Of a stretch of 64,000 bases of DNA, positions 26,110-37,713 are shown one piece after another. The translations under genes and the position numbers were made by a program. The stretch is from Neoroseomonas terrae. GTDB lineage: Bacteria; Pseudomonadota; Alphaproteobacteria; Acetobacterales; Acetobacteraceae. Every line of letters begins with the position of its first letter. Within the stretch, counting starts at the first letter, position 1. Location: contig NZ_JAAEDI010000013.1 in assembly GCF_018129025.1 (NCBI RefSeq), positions 62,001-126,000 on the forward strand. The letters are read 5' to 3'. The notes beneath the pieces were generated by a model. It was given only the letters and a program-made list of their open reading frames with translations, was not told the DNA's origin and ran no database searches.

Positions 26110-26495
26110 TCGTCGATGCCTCCGCCCTGATCGCGATCCTGTTCAAGGAGAAGGAGGCAACCGCCTTCGCCTCGGCGATGCGCGATGCGGAATCGCGCGT
26201 GGTGTCGGCCGCGACGGTCGTCGAGACCGCGATGGTGGCCGAAGGGCGCACCGGCCCGGCCATGGGCGCGGAGCTCGACGAGTTGCTCGGGTCGATGCGC
26301 GCCGAGATCGTCCCCTTCACCGCCGAGCACGCCGCCCTCGCCCGCGACGCCTGGCGCCGCTACGGCAAGGGCCGCCACCCGGCCGGGCTGAACCTCGGCG
26401 ACTGCTTCTCCTACGCGCTCGCCAAGGCGCGCAACGAACCCCTGTTGTTCAAGGGCGATGACTTCGCCCGTACCGATGTGAAGGCGGCGATCTAG
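26106..26495 (+). CDS. vapC: VapC-family PIN-domain toxin (ribonuclease)
   Basis: 129 residues from GTG 26106. The PIN-domain acidic residues are present: Asp4 (MIVDASAL), Glu40 (VVET), Asp99 (NLGDC) and Asp118/119 (KGDDF), so the nuclease centre should bind Mg2+ and be active. VapC enzymes often cut initiator tRNA or rRNA loops; this target is not known. Its last base is shared with the glyS GTG start (TAGTG), so toxin and synthetase are physically coupled. Confidence 0.93.
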   Translation: MIVDASALIAILFKEKEATAFASAMRDAESRVVSAATVVETAMVAEGRTGPAMGAELDELLGSMRAEIVPFTAEHAALARDAWRRYGKGRHPAGLNLGDCFSYALAKARNEPLLFKGDDFARTDVKAAI

Positions 26496-28648
26496 TGCCT
26501 GAACTGCTCCTCGAACTCTTCTCCGAAGAAATCCCGGCGCGCATGCAGGCGCGTGCGGCGGAGGATCTCGCGCGCCTGTTCGGCGAACGCTGCGCCGCGC
26601 TGGTCGAGGCGCCGCCGCTGACCTTCCACGGCCCGCGCCGCATCGGCCTGTCGGCGCTGCTGCGCGCGTCGGTCACGACGGAAGGCAAGGAGGAACGCGG
26701 CCCGCGCATCGGCGCGCCCGACGCCGCGCTCGATGGCTTCCTGCGCAAGCACGGCGCGACGCGCGACGCGCTGAAGCAGGAAGGCCAGTTCTGGGTGCTG
26801 TCGAAGCCCGGCGAGACGGTCGAGGCGCGCGCCCTGGTCGCCGCCGCCGTGCCGGCCATCATCCGCGCCTTCCCCTGGCCGAAATCGATGCGCTGGGGTG
26901 GGTCGTCGCCGATGTCCTGGGTGCGGCCACTGAAGCGCATCCTCTGCGTGCTGGATGGCGCGGTGGTGCCGTTCGATCTCCGCAGCGGCGATGATGATGG
27001 GCATGCGCTGTCCTCCGGCAACGAGACCGAGGGCCACCGCATCATGGCCCCCGGCGCCTTCGCCGTGCGCGGGCTGACCGACTATCAGGAAGGACTGCGC
27101 GAACGCCGGGTGGTGCTTGATGCCGCTGAGCGCGCGCGGGAGATCAAGGACGGCATCGCCGCGCTGGCCGCCGCCGAAAGCCTGACCGTCGTGCCGGATG
27201 AAGGCCTGATCAGCGAAGTCGCGGGGCTGGTGGAATGGCCGGTGCCGCTGCTCGGCCGCATCGACGACGCCTTCATGGATTTGCCGCCCGAGGTGATGCG
27301 CACGACGATGCGCGTGAACCAGCGGTATTTCGCGCTGCGCAAGGCGGATGGGTCGGCCGCGCCACGCTTCGCGCTGGTGGCGAACATCGCCGCACCGGAT
27401 GGCGGTGCTGCGATCGTCGGCGGCAATGAGCGCGTGCTGCGCGCGCGGCTGTCGGATGCGCGGTTCTTCTGGGACCTGGACCGCAAGCAGAAGCTGGAAG
27501 ACTTCCTGCCGAAGCTGGACAGCGTGGTGTTCCACGCGAAGCTGGGGACGCAGGGGGAGCGTGTGGCGCGGCTGGAGCGACTGGCGCGCATCATCGCGGA
27601 GAAGATCGGCGCGAACGCGGATGATGCGGCGCGCGCGGCGAGACTGGCCAAGGCCGATCTCGCGTCCGGGATGGTGGGTGAGTTCCCGGAACTGCAAGGG
27701 GTTATGGGTCGGTACTACGCGCTCGGGCAGGGCGAGAAGCCAGCGGTCGCTGAGGCGATCGGTGCGCATTACCGGCCGCTCGGGCCGGGGGATGAGGTAC
27801 CGTCGGAGCCGGTGGCGATTAGCGTGGCAATGGCGGACAAGCTCGATCAGTTGGCCGGCTTCTTCGCGGCCGGTGAGAGGCCGACCGGTTCCAGCGACCC
27901 ATTCGCGTTGCGCCGCGCTGCGCTGGGCGTCATCCGCATTCTGCGAGAAAATGCACTGCGCGTCCGTCTGATAGACCTGCTCGTGCCCGCCGTCCGAGGC
28001 GCGGTCGAACCCATCTGGCTGAAGCAGGGCGGACCGGAAATCGCGTGGCAGGAGAAGCGCGCAGAGCTATGGGAGCGGCGCGAACGCGATCCCGCATTCC
28101 CATTGCCGGATCAAATCGTCGCCGCCGATGTCCTCGAGTTTCTCAGCGAGCGCCTCCGCGTCCAAATCCGCGCGGAGGGCATTCGGCACGACGTCGTCAC
28201 CGCCGTACTCGCCGCGTCATCCGACGACGACCTAGTGCGTATTCTCCGCAGAGCGGAAGCTGTGCGCTCTTTCGTTGAAGCTGAGTCCGGCGCCAATCTG
28301 CTGGCAGCCTATAAGCGCGCCACGAACATCCTCCGCATCGAGGAGAAGCGTGATGGCAGAACCTTCGACCCTGGCTACCATCATCAGCTCCTCGCCGCGC
28401 CCGAGGAACAGGCCCTCGCCACCGCCCTTGAAGCCGCCGCCACACGCATCGAAACCGACCTCACCGCCGAGGCGTTCGAGCCTGCGATGGATGCGATGGC
28501 CACCCTCCGCGCGCCCGTTGACGCATTCTTCGACAAGGTGATCGTCAATGACGCGGACGCCGCCATCCGTGACAACCGCTTGAAACTTCTCGCCCGCCTC
28601 CGCACCGCGATGGACGCCGTCGCGGATTTCTCGAAGATCGAAGCCTGA
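26495..28648 (+). CDS. glyS: Glycyl-tRNA synthetase beta subunit
   Basis: Second subunit of the synthetase, binding tRNA(Gly) and completing the enzyme. 717 residues from GTG 26495, beginning PELLLELFSEEIPARM, which is invariant in the family. The HD-like region (about 320-530) and C-terminal anticodon-binding domain follow. Codon choice between about 27.9 and 28.5 kb looks less GC-biased than the first half. The GTG start overlaps vapC by one base. Followed 15 bp later by ppdK. Confidence 0.96.
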   Translation: MPELLLELFSEEIPARMQARAAEDLARLFGERCAALVEAPPLTFHGPRRIGLSALLRASVTTEGKEERGPRIGAPDAALDGFLRKHGATRDALKQEGQFWVLSKPGETVEARALVAAAVPAIIRAFPWPKSMRWGGSSPMSWVRPLKRILCVLDGAVVPFDLRSGDDDGHALSSGNETEGHRIMAPGAFAVRGLTDYQEGLRERRVVLDAAERAREIKDGIAALAAAESLTVVPDEGLISEVAGLVEWPVPLLGRIDDAFMDLPPEVMRTTMRVNQRYFALRKADGSAAPRFALVANIAAPDGGAAIVGGNERVLRARLSDARFFWDLDRKQKLEDFLPKLDSVVFHAKLGTQGERVARLERLARIIAEKIGANADDAARAARLAKADLASGMVGEFPELQGVMGRYYALGQGEKPAVAEAIGAHYRPLGPGDEVPSEPVAISVAMADKLDQLAGFFAAGERPTGSSDPFALRRAALGVIRILRENALRVRLIDLLVPAVRGAVEPIWLKQGGPEIAWQEKRAELWERRERDPAFPLPDQIVAADVLEFLSERLRVQIRAEGIRHDVVTAVLAASSDDDLVRILRRAEAVRSFVEAESGANLLAAYKRATNILRIEEKRDGRTFDPGYHHQLLAAPEEQALATALEAAATRIETDLTAEAFEPAMDAMATLRAPVDAFFDKVIVNDADAAIRDNRLKLLARLRTAMDAVADFSKIEA

Positions 28649-28663
28649 AGGGGAACCCCTGAG

Positions 28664-31333
<2,670 letters not shown>

Positions 31334-31344
31334 TCGACCCCCGA

Positions 31345-31364
31345 CGGGCGGCGGACGCCGCCCG
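31345..31364 (+). terminator. Hairpin after ppdK
   Basis: An 8-bp perfect stem CGGGCGGC/GCCGCCCG with loop GGAC, 11 nt after the ppdK stop. No T-tract. Confidence 0.5.
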
Positions 31365-31448
31365 GCGCGGGCCTTCGGCAGGCCGCGACCCGGAGAGGAA
31401 CGAAGCTCCCGGCTACCTGCGCCACCGCGATGCTGCCATCGCCCTTGC

Positions 31449-31476
31449 CGCCGCAACCACTGACCTGGTTGCGGCG
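31449..31476. terminator. Bidirectional hairpin between convergent genes
   Basis: An 11-bp perfect stem (arms 31449-31459 and 31466-31476; core GCCGCAACCA) with a 6-nt loop, between ppdK and the convergent methyltransferase gene ending at 31494. Position and symmetry suggest termination in both directions. Confidence 0.55.
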
Positions 31477-31493
31477 CACGTCCGACGACGCCG

Positions 31494-31952
31494 CTACAGC
31501 CAGCGCCGCACCCGCCCGCGATACGCCTCGTAGGCCGCCCCGAACCGCGCGGCGAGATACGCTTCCTCCCGCGCCACCACCATCCGGTCGAGCAGCAGGT
31601 GCCCGCCGACCAGCGCCACCCATCCCCACAGATCGCCCCAGCGCAGCGCGAAGCCGAACATGGCGACCAGGAAGCCTAGATAGACCGGATTGCGGCTGAA
31701 GCGGAACGGCCCGGCCTCCACCAGTGCCTTGTCCGGCCGATCGGGCCGAGGGTCGTTGCCCGCATGGACCAGCGCCAGCAGCGACAGGCCGATCAGCAAC
31801 AGCGCCGCGAAGAACATCAGCATGCCGAGTTCCGGCAGGGGCGGCCCCAGCGGTACCGGCAGCACCCGCTGCATCAGCCACGCCGCGGCCAGCAGCAATG
31901 CGACGATCACCGGCGGCGGCACGCGCACGCCGGGGCCCGTATCGGCGCTCAC
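31494..31952 (-). CDS. Isoprenylcysteine methyltransferase-like (ICMT/PEMT) membrane protein
   Basis: 152 residues from GTG 31952, which overlaps the ygfZ stop as GTGA. Four to five membrane spans, with the family core FRFSRNPVYLGFLVAMFG (SAM-site region) and C-terminal EEAYLAARFGAAYEAYRGRVRRW. Bacterial members methylate unknown small molecules or lipids in the inner membrane. Coupled to ygfZ, and the second gene of that operon. Confidence 0.88.
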   Translation of the reverse strand: MSADTGPGVRVPPPVIVALLLAAAWLMQRVLPVPLGPPLPELGMLMFFAALLLIGLSLLALVHAGNDPRPDRPDKALVEAGPFRFSRNPVYLGFLVAMFGFALRWGDLWGWVALVGGHLLLDRMVVAREEAYLAARFGAAYEAYRGRVRRWL

Positions 31953-32776
31953 GCCTCCTCGCGCGCCGGCAGCCGCATCCAGCCGGGAATGCGCGGCGTC
32001 ACCACCGCCTCCCCGCCACGGAACGGCGCCCGGTCCAGCGCATCGATCCGCAGCAGCGCGATCCCCTGCCCGTCCCGGCCCGAGCGCATCTCGCCGATCT
32101 CGGCACCCTTCGCATCGGTCAGGGCCGTGCCGCGCGCCGGCATCGCGCCGTCCACATCCACCGGCACCAGCCGCCGCTTGAGCAGCCCGCGATACCGCGT
32201 CCGCGCCGTCAGCTCCTGCCCCATGTAGCAGCCCTTGGACCAGGAAACGCCGTTCAGCTCGTCGAACCCACCTTCCAGCAGGACGGACTTCTCGCCCTCC
32301 ATGTCCCGCGACCCGTCCGGCAGGCCGAGCGCCAGCCGATGCCGGTCGTAATCGGCCTCCGTCGCATCGGTGGCGAGCGGCGCGGCAGCCAGCACCCGCC
32401 ACCCGGCACCCTCCAGCCGCGGGTCCGGCACGACCAGACCCGTCGCGGCCGGTGGCGCCGCGCCCCAGGCGGCATGGACATGCCATTCATCCGAGGCATC
32501 CCGCAGCGTCACCTTCGACCGCAGCCGGAACCGCGACAGCCGCTGCACCAGCGCACCGGCCTGTGCCCGCTCGGCATCGACCAGCAGCACCTCGCCGGAC
32601 GGGATGACGAAGAAATCCGCAAGCCATTTCCCCTGCGGCGTCAGCAACGCGGCCCAGGCCGCCTGCCCCTCGGGAATCGTGGCCACGTCGTTGGAAACGA
32701 GACCCTGCAGGAACGCCACCCGGTCGGGCCCGGCCAGTTCCAGCACGCCTCGGTCAGGAAGGAGGGCAATCGGCAT
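31949..32776 (-). CDS. ygfZ: YgfZ/GcvT-domain folate-binding Fe-S assembly protein
   Basis: 275 residues from ATG 32776. It has the GcvT-like tetrahydrofolate fold and the defining motif KGCYMGQE (within SWSKGCYMGQELTARTRYRG) that separates YgfZ from glycine-cleavage T-protein. YgfZ acts with folate in repair or assembly of iron-sulfur clusters in the cytoplasm. Divergent from the glycosyltransferase gene at 32850 across 73 bp. Confidence 0.93.
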   Translation of the reverse strand: MPIALLPDRGVLELAGPDRVAFLQGLVSNDVATIPEGQAAWAALLTPQGKWLADFFVIPSGEVLLVDAERAQAGALVQRLSRFRLRSKVTLRDASDEWHVHAAWGAAPPAATGLVVPDPRLEGAGWRVLAAAPLATDATEADYDRHRLALGLPDGSRDMEGEKSVLLEGGFDELNGVSWSKGCYMGQELTARTRYRGLLKRRLVPVDVDGAMPARGTALTDAKGAEIGEMRSGRDGQGIALLRIDALDRAPFRGGEAVVTPRIPGWMRLPAREEA

Positions 32777-32849
32777 GGCCCAACAGGTGAGGCGGATCGG
32801 CGAATGCTGCAACCTCCCCCCCGGCGTCCGGGCGTGGTAAGCGCCGCCG

Positions 32850-33779
32850 GTGCGCATCCTGTTCATCACCTCGACCCGGATCGGCGACGCCGTCCTGTCC
32901 ACCGGGGTCATCGACCACCTGATCCGCGCCCATCCCGACGCGCGCTTCACCATCGCGGTGGGCCGCGTGGCGGAAGGCGTGTTCCGCCGCATGCCCGCGC
33001 TCGACCGGCTAATCCCCATCGAGAAGAAGCGCTTCGGCCTGCACTGGCTCGGCCTGTGGTCGAAGGTCGCCTTCGCCCGCTGGGACCTGGTGGTGGACCT
33101 GCGCGGGTCGGCCATCGCCTGGCTGCTGCTGGCGCGGCGCCGCGCCGTGATGCGCGGCGGCCGCCGGCCGGGGCACCGCCTGCTGCACATCGCCCAGACG
33201 CTCGGCCTCGCGCCCGCGCCGCGTCCCGTCGCCTGGTTCGGCCCCGCCGAGGCCGCCCGCGCCGAGGCGCTGCTGCCCGCCGGCGCGCCGGTGCTGGCCC
33301 TCGGCCCCACCGCGAACTGGGTACGCAAGGTCTGGCCGGCCGACCGCTTCCTCACCCTCGCCCGGCTGCTCACCGAACCCGGAGCGCCGCTGGAAGGTGC
33401 CCGCATCGCCATTCTCGGCGGGCCGGGCGCCCAGGAACGCGCCATGGCGGAACCGGTCCTGAACGGCCTGCCGGGCGCAATCCACCTCGTCGGCGCGCTG
33501 GACCTGCCGGAAGCCGCCGCCGTGCTCGCCCGCTGCGCCCTGTTCGTCGGCAATGATTCCGGCCTGATGCACCTCTCCGCCGCCACCGGTACGCCGACGC
33601 TCGGCCTGTTCGGCCCGACCCCGGCCTCGGAATACGGGCCGGTCGGCGCGCGTGCGGCGGCCGTGCTGGCGGAAGGACCACCGGGCGACGCGCCGATGGG
33701 GGCGCTGTGCGCGACGGGCGTCGCCAAGGAAGCGACCGCGCTGCTGGCAGGGCCCGCGGTTGTGGAGGCGGCGCTGTGA
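32850..33779 (+). CDS. Glycosyltransferase family 9 (heptosyltransferase-like)
   Basis: Transfers a sugar, usually ADP-heptose, to the lipopolysaccharide core in the inner-membrane inner leaflet. 309 residues from GTG 32850. The N-terminal RILFITSTRIGDAVLSTGVIDHL and the C-terminal FVGNDSGLMHLSAATGTPTLGLFGPT motif are characteristic of GT9. First gene of a run of glycan genes extending to asnB. Repeat copy B lies 15 bp after its stop. Confidence 0.92.
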   Translation: MRILFITSTRIGDAVLSTGVIDHLIRAHPDARFTIAVGRVAEGVFRRMPALDRLIPIEKKRFGLHWLGLWSKVAFARWDLVVDLRGSAIAWLLLARRRAVMRGGRRPGHRLLHIAQTLGLAPAPRPVAWFGPAEAARAEALLPAGAPVLALGPTANWVRKVWPADRFLTLARLLTEPGAPLEGARIAILGGPGAQERAMAEPVLNGLPGAIHLVGALDLPEAAAVLARCALFVGNDSGLMHLSAATGTPTLGLFGPTPASEYGPVGARAAAVLAEGPPGDAPMGALCATGVAKEATALLAGPAVVEAAL

Positions 33780-33794
33780 CAGGCACGGGCGCAT

Positions 33795-33852
33795 CGGAGA
33801 GGGGCGCCGCCCCTCTCCGAACCTCACCCCGCCAAAGGCCCGAGGCCTTTGG
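33795..33852 (+). repeat. Palindromic intergenic repeat, copy B (one end only)
   Basis: An 11-bp end hairpin (CGGAGAGGGGC with GCCCCTCTCCG, 33795-33819) followed by AACCTCACCCC and the 9-bp inner hairpin CCAAAGGCC/GGCCTTTGG (33832-33852). The opposite end found in copies A, C, D and E is missing, and sequence to 33966 shows only decayed similarity (GGCGCC-rich). It begins 15 bp after a stop codon. Confidence 0.8.
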
Positions 33853-33966
33853 AAACCATCCTTTGGCGCCGGGCGTGGCGGACAGTTCCGCCTTCGCTTC
33901 CGCCCGCCATGGCCGGCGCCGGCTATCGGGTTCCAAGGGGCTCGGGGCCATGCGGACCGGCGCCCC

Positions 33967-34731
33967 ATGACCCGCCTCTCCGCCCTGATCGTCGCCCGCA
34001 ATGAGGAAGCACGGCTGCCCGATTGCCTCGCTTCCGTCGCCTTCGCCGATGAGGTCGTGGTGGTGCTCGACCGCAGCATCGATGACAGCGCGGCCATCGC
34101 CGCCGTCGCCCGCGCGAAGGTCGTCGAAGGCGCCTGGGAACTGGAAGGCGAGCGCCGCAACGCCGGCCTCGATGCCTGCACCGGCGACTGGATCATCGAG
34201 GTCGATGCCGACGAACGGGTGAACGAGCCGCTCGCCCGCGCCATTCGCCAAACCATCGCCACCAGCCCCCATGCCTGGCACCAGGTGCCGGTCGACAACT
34301 ATGTCGGCGACCGGCTGATCCGCCACGGCTGGGCGGGCTCCTTCGGCACCACCTCCGTGCCGCGACTGTCGCGCAAGGGGGCGAAGCGGTGGCGGCCCCA
34401 GCGCGTGCATCCGGGGCTCGACTGGACCGGGCGGGAAGGCCCGAAGATCACCGAAGGCGCGCTGATCCATCTGGTCGATCGCGATATCTCCGACATGCTG
34501 CGCCGGCTCGACAAGTATTCCTCCGCCAAGGCCGCCGACCTGCTGGCGACAGGCGAGATCGGCACGCTCCGCGCCAATGTCCGGCGCTTCTTCTCGCGCG
34601 GCTTCAAATCCTACGTCTCGCGCAAGGGCTACCGCGAAGGCGGCTGGGGCGTGCTGCTCGCCCTCTGCACCGGCGCCTTCCCCCTGCTGTCCTACCTCAA
34701 GGCAGCGCTCGAGCCGGAGCGCCATCGATGA
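33967..34731 (+). CDS. Glycosyltransferase family 2 (WaaE/KdtX-like)
   Basis: 254 residues from ATG 33967. GT-A fold with the N-terminal LSALIVARNEEARLPDCLASVAFADEVVVV, the metal-binding EVDADERV (DxD-type) and a C-terminal hydrophobic helix GGWGVLLALCTGAFPLLSYL. This set resembles the WaaE-type lipopolysaccharide core transferases. Overlaps the next glycosyltransferase by ATGA. Confidence 0.9.
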   Translation: MTRLSALIVARNEEARLPDCLASVAFADEVVVVLDRSIDDSAAIAAVARAKVVEGAWELEGERRNAGLDACTGDWIIEVDADERVNEPLARAIRQTIATSPHAWHQVPVDNYVGDRLIRHGWAGSFGTTSVPRLSRKGAKRWRPQRVHPGLDWTGREGPKITEGALIHLVDRDISDMLRRLDKYSSAKAADLLATGEIGTLRANVRRFFSRGFKSYVSRKGYREGGWGVLLALCTGAFPLLSYLKAALEPERHR

Positions 34732-35750
34732 GGATCGCCCAGATCATGGCCGGCGCCCCGCATGGCGGCGCGGAGGCCTTCTACGAGCGCCTCTGCATCG
34801 GCCTGCACGCCGCGGGCGAACAGGTCCTGCCGGTGATCCGCCGCGATGCCGAGCGTTCGGCGAAGCTCCGCGCCGGCGGCCTCGCGCCGGTCGAACTCGG
34901 CTTCGGCGGTGCGCTCGACCTGCTGACCGGCCCGCGGCTGCGTGGCGCGCTGACCGGCTTCGCGCCGGCCGTCGCCATCGCCTGGATGAACCGCGCCGCG
35001 CGCTTTACGCCGAAGGGCGCCTGGACGCTGGTCGGCCGGCTCGGCGGCTACTACGACCTGAAGTACTATCGCCGCTGCGACCACCTGGTCGGCAACACGC
35101 GCGACATCGTCCGCTGGATCGCCGCGCAGGGCTGGGCGCCGGCACGCACCCACTACCTGCCGAACTTCGCCGCCGACCTGGCCGGCGCGGCGCCCGCCGA
35201 CCTTCCCGGCCGCACCCGTCTCCTCGCCATGGGCCGCCTGCATCGCAACAAGGGCTTCGACATCGCCCTGCGCGCCCTCGCCGCCCTGCCCGCCGCGCAT
35301 CTCTCCATTGCCGGCGAAGGGCCCGAACGCGCGGCGCTGGAATCGCTCGCCGCCGAACTCGGCGTGATGGACCGCGTGACCTTCCTCGGCTGGCGCAGCG
35401 ACATCGGCGCGCTGCTTGCCGGCTGCGACATCTTCGTCTGCTCCTCCCGTCACGAACCGCTCGGCAACATCGTGCTGGAAGCCTGGTCCGCCAGCCGCCC
35501 GGTCGTCGCCGCGGCGGCGCAGGGTCCGACCGAACTCATCACGGATGACGACACCGGCCTGCTCGTCCCGGTCGAGGATGCCGACGCCCTCGCCTGCGCG
35601 ATCGGCGCGCTGATCGCCGACCCGCAGCGTGCCGCGCGCCTCGCGCAAGCCGGCCGCGCCGCCTACGAAGGCGACTTCACCGAGGCTGCCGTGGTGGCGC
35701 GCTGGCGGGACTTCCTCGCCGCCGTCGCGCCGCGGCAGCAGGCGGCGTAG
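34728..35750 (+). CDS. Glycosyltransferase family 4
   Basis: 340 residues, GT-B fold. N-terminal RIAQIMAGAPHGGAEAFYERL, the donor-site strand LLAMGRLHRNKGFDIALRALA, and the C-terminal EPLGNIVLEAWSASRPVVAAAAQGPTELI (EX7E-type) place it with GT4 retaining transferases. ATGA overlap with the upstream GT2 gene and 4 bp to asnB make a tight operon, likely for core or surface polysaccharide synthesis. Confidence 0.92.
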   Translation: MRIAQIMAGAPHGGAEAFYERLCIGLHAAGEQVLPVIRRDAERSAKLRAGGLAPVELGFGGALDLLTGPRLRGALTGFAPAVAIAWMNRAARFTPKGAWTLVGRLGGYYDLKYYRRCDHLVGNTRDIVRWIAAQGWAPARTHYLPNFAADLAGAAPADLPGRTRLLAMGRLHRNKGFDIALRALAALPAAHLSIAGEGPERAALESLAAELGVMDRVTFLGWRSDIGALLAGCDIFVCSSRHEPLGNIVLEAWSASRPVVAAAAQGPTELITDDDTGLLVPVEDADALACAIGALIADPQRAARLAQAGRAAYEGDFTEAAVVARWRDFLAAVAPRQQAA

Positions 35751-35754
35751 CGCC

Positions 35755-37506
35755 ATGTGCGGCATCGCCGGCCTCGCCCTCAAGCCCGGGGAACGCCCCG
35801 ACCCCACGGTGCTCGACGCGCTGACGCGGGCGCTGGCCCATCGCGGCCCGGACGGCCACGGCCATCACGTGCAGGGCAATGTCGCGCTGTCGCATACGCG
35901 GCTCGCCATCATCGACCTCGTCACCGGCGACCAGCCGCTGCATGCCGGCCCGGCAAGCCTCGTCGGCAATGGCGAGGTCTACAACTACCGCGAGCTTCGC
36001 ACCGACAACGCCCTGGTGTGCAGCACGGGCTCCGACTGCGAGCCGCCGCTGCACCTGTTCCGCCGCGACGGCGTCGCCTTCGCCGACACGCTGCGCGGCA
36101 TGTACGCCATCGCGATCCACGACCGCGCCTCGCGCCACATCGTGCTGTCGCGCGACCCCTTCGGCATCAAGCCGCTGTATCTCGCCGAGACGCCGCAGGG
36201 CATCGCCTTCGCCTCCGAACCCCAGGCGCTTCTCGCCGCCGGCCTCGTCGCGCCGAAGCTGCGCGAGGCCGCGCTGCATGAATTGCTGCAACTGCAATTC
36301 ACCACCGGCGCCGAGACCATCTTCCAGGGCATCACGCGCCTGCTGCCCGGCGAGACGGTGGTCATCGCCGATGGCCGCATCGTCGAGCGCCATCGCCGCG
36401 CCGCCCTGCCCGAGGGCGGTCCGGAAACCATCACCGAGGTCGCCGCCCTCGCCCGCCTCGATGCCGAGCTGGAACGCTCGGTGGACCTGCATCAGCGCAG
36501 CGACGTGCCCTACGGCATGTTCCTATCCGGCGGCACGGATTCCGCCGCCATCCTCGCGATGATGGCGCGGCTGAACGACCGCCCGGTCCTCGCCTTCACC
36601 GCCGGCTTCGACGTGCCGGGTGCTGCCGATGAACGCGAGGCGGCCGCCCGCGCCGCCGCGGCCGCCGGCGCCCGCCACGTCACGCTGAACGTCACCCGCG
36701 ACGACGTGTTCCGCCATTTGCCCGAGATCGTCGCCTGCATGGACGACCCGGCCGCCGACTACGCCATCATCCCCACCTGGTTCCTCGCCCGCCGCGCGGT
36801 GCAGGAGGTGAAGGTCGTGCTCTCCGGCGAAGGCGGCGACGAGATCTTCGGCGGCTACGGCCGCTACCGCTCCGCGATGCGTCCCTGGTGGCTCGGCGGC
36901 AAGGCGATGCGCGCCCATGGCGCCTTCGACCGGCTGGACGTGCTGCGCACCCCGCCCCGCTACTGGCGGGACGGCTTCGAGGCCGCGATCGCCGCCGCCG
37001 CCACCCCCGGCCGCACGCGCCTCCAGGCCGCACAGGCGGTCGATGTCGCGGATTGGCTGCCGAACGACCTGCTGACCAAGCTCGACCGCTGCCTGATGGC
37101 CCATGCGGTCGAAGGCCGCACGCCCTTCCTCGACACTGGCATCGCCGCCGCCGCCTTCCGCCTGCCGGATGCGATGAAGGTGCGCGACGGCCAGGGCAAA
37201 TGGGTGCTGCGGCAATGGCTCGCGAAGCACTTCCCCGCCAGCGAGCCCTTCCGCAAGAAACAGGGCTTCACCGTCCCGGTCGGCGCCTGGATCGCCGACG
37301 CCGCGGACAGGCTCGCCCCCCTGGTCGCCGCTCAGCCGGGCGTGGCCGAGATCGCCAAGCCCGACCGCATCCTGCCGCTGTTCCGCGCCGCCGCCGGCAA
37401 GCGGGAGGGCTTCGCCGCTTGGCACCTGTTGTTCCACGCGCTGTGGCATCGCCGGCATGTCGAAGGCCGCCCGACCGAAGGCGATGTCTTCGAGGCGCTC
37501 GGCTGA
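35755..37506 (+). CDS. asnB: Asparagine synthase (glutamine-hydrolysing)-like amidotransferase
   Basis: 583 residues. Cys2 is the N-terminal glutaminase nucleophile after Met removal (MCGIAGLAL), and the synthetase domain has the pyrophosphate loop SGGTDSAAI and GEGGDEIFGGYGRYR. Fully intact. Its position as last gene of a glycosyltransferase operon suggests amidation of a sugar acid or other glycan component rather than only asparagine supply; such WbpS/AsnB-type genes occur in O-antigen clusters. That role is inference. Confidence 0.88.
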   Translation: MCGIAGLALKPGERPDPTVLDALTRALAHRGPDGHGHHVQGNVALSHTRLAIIDLVTGDQPLHAGPASLVGNGEVYNYRELRTDNALVCSTGSDCEPPLHLFRRDGVAFADTLRGMYAIAIHDRASRHIVLSRDPFGIKPLYLAETPQGIAFASEPQALLAAGLVAPKLREAALHELLQLQFTTGAETIFQGITRLLPGETVVIADGRIVERHRRAALPEGGPETITEVAALARLDAELERSVDLHQRSDVPYGMFLSGGTDSAAILAMMARLNDRPVLAFTAGFDVPGAADEREAAARAAAAAGARHVTLNVTRDDVFRHLPEIVACMDDPAADYAIIPTWFLARRAVQEVKVVLSGEGGDEIFGGYGRYRSAMRPWWLGGKAMRAHGAFDRLDVLRTPPRYWRDGFEAAIAAAATPGRTRLQAAQAVDVADWLPNDLLTKLDRCLMAHAVEGRTPFLDTGIAAAAFRLPDAMKVRDGQGKWVLRQWLAKHFPASEPFRKKQGFTVPVGAWIADAADRLAPLVAAQPGVAEIAKPDRILPLFRAAAGKREGFAAWHLLFHALWHRRHVEGRPTEGDVFEALG

Positions 37507-37713
37507 GCAGCGCGACATTCCGCCGCTCCGGCCGGCGTCGTCCGCGAGTTCGGATGGCGTCCTCGACGAAGTTTCGTTTGCGCCATTGAGCGACGATGCT
37601 CGCCGGCCTGCCGGGCGATGCGGTCCCGCCGGGGAAGAGCTGCGGCGGATTTCCATGGCTGCCCCCTCGGCGCGACCTGTAGGGTCGGCACCCGCCGGGC
37701 CGGAGGAACCGCC

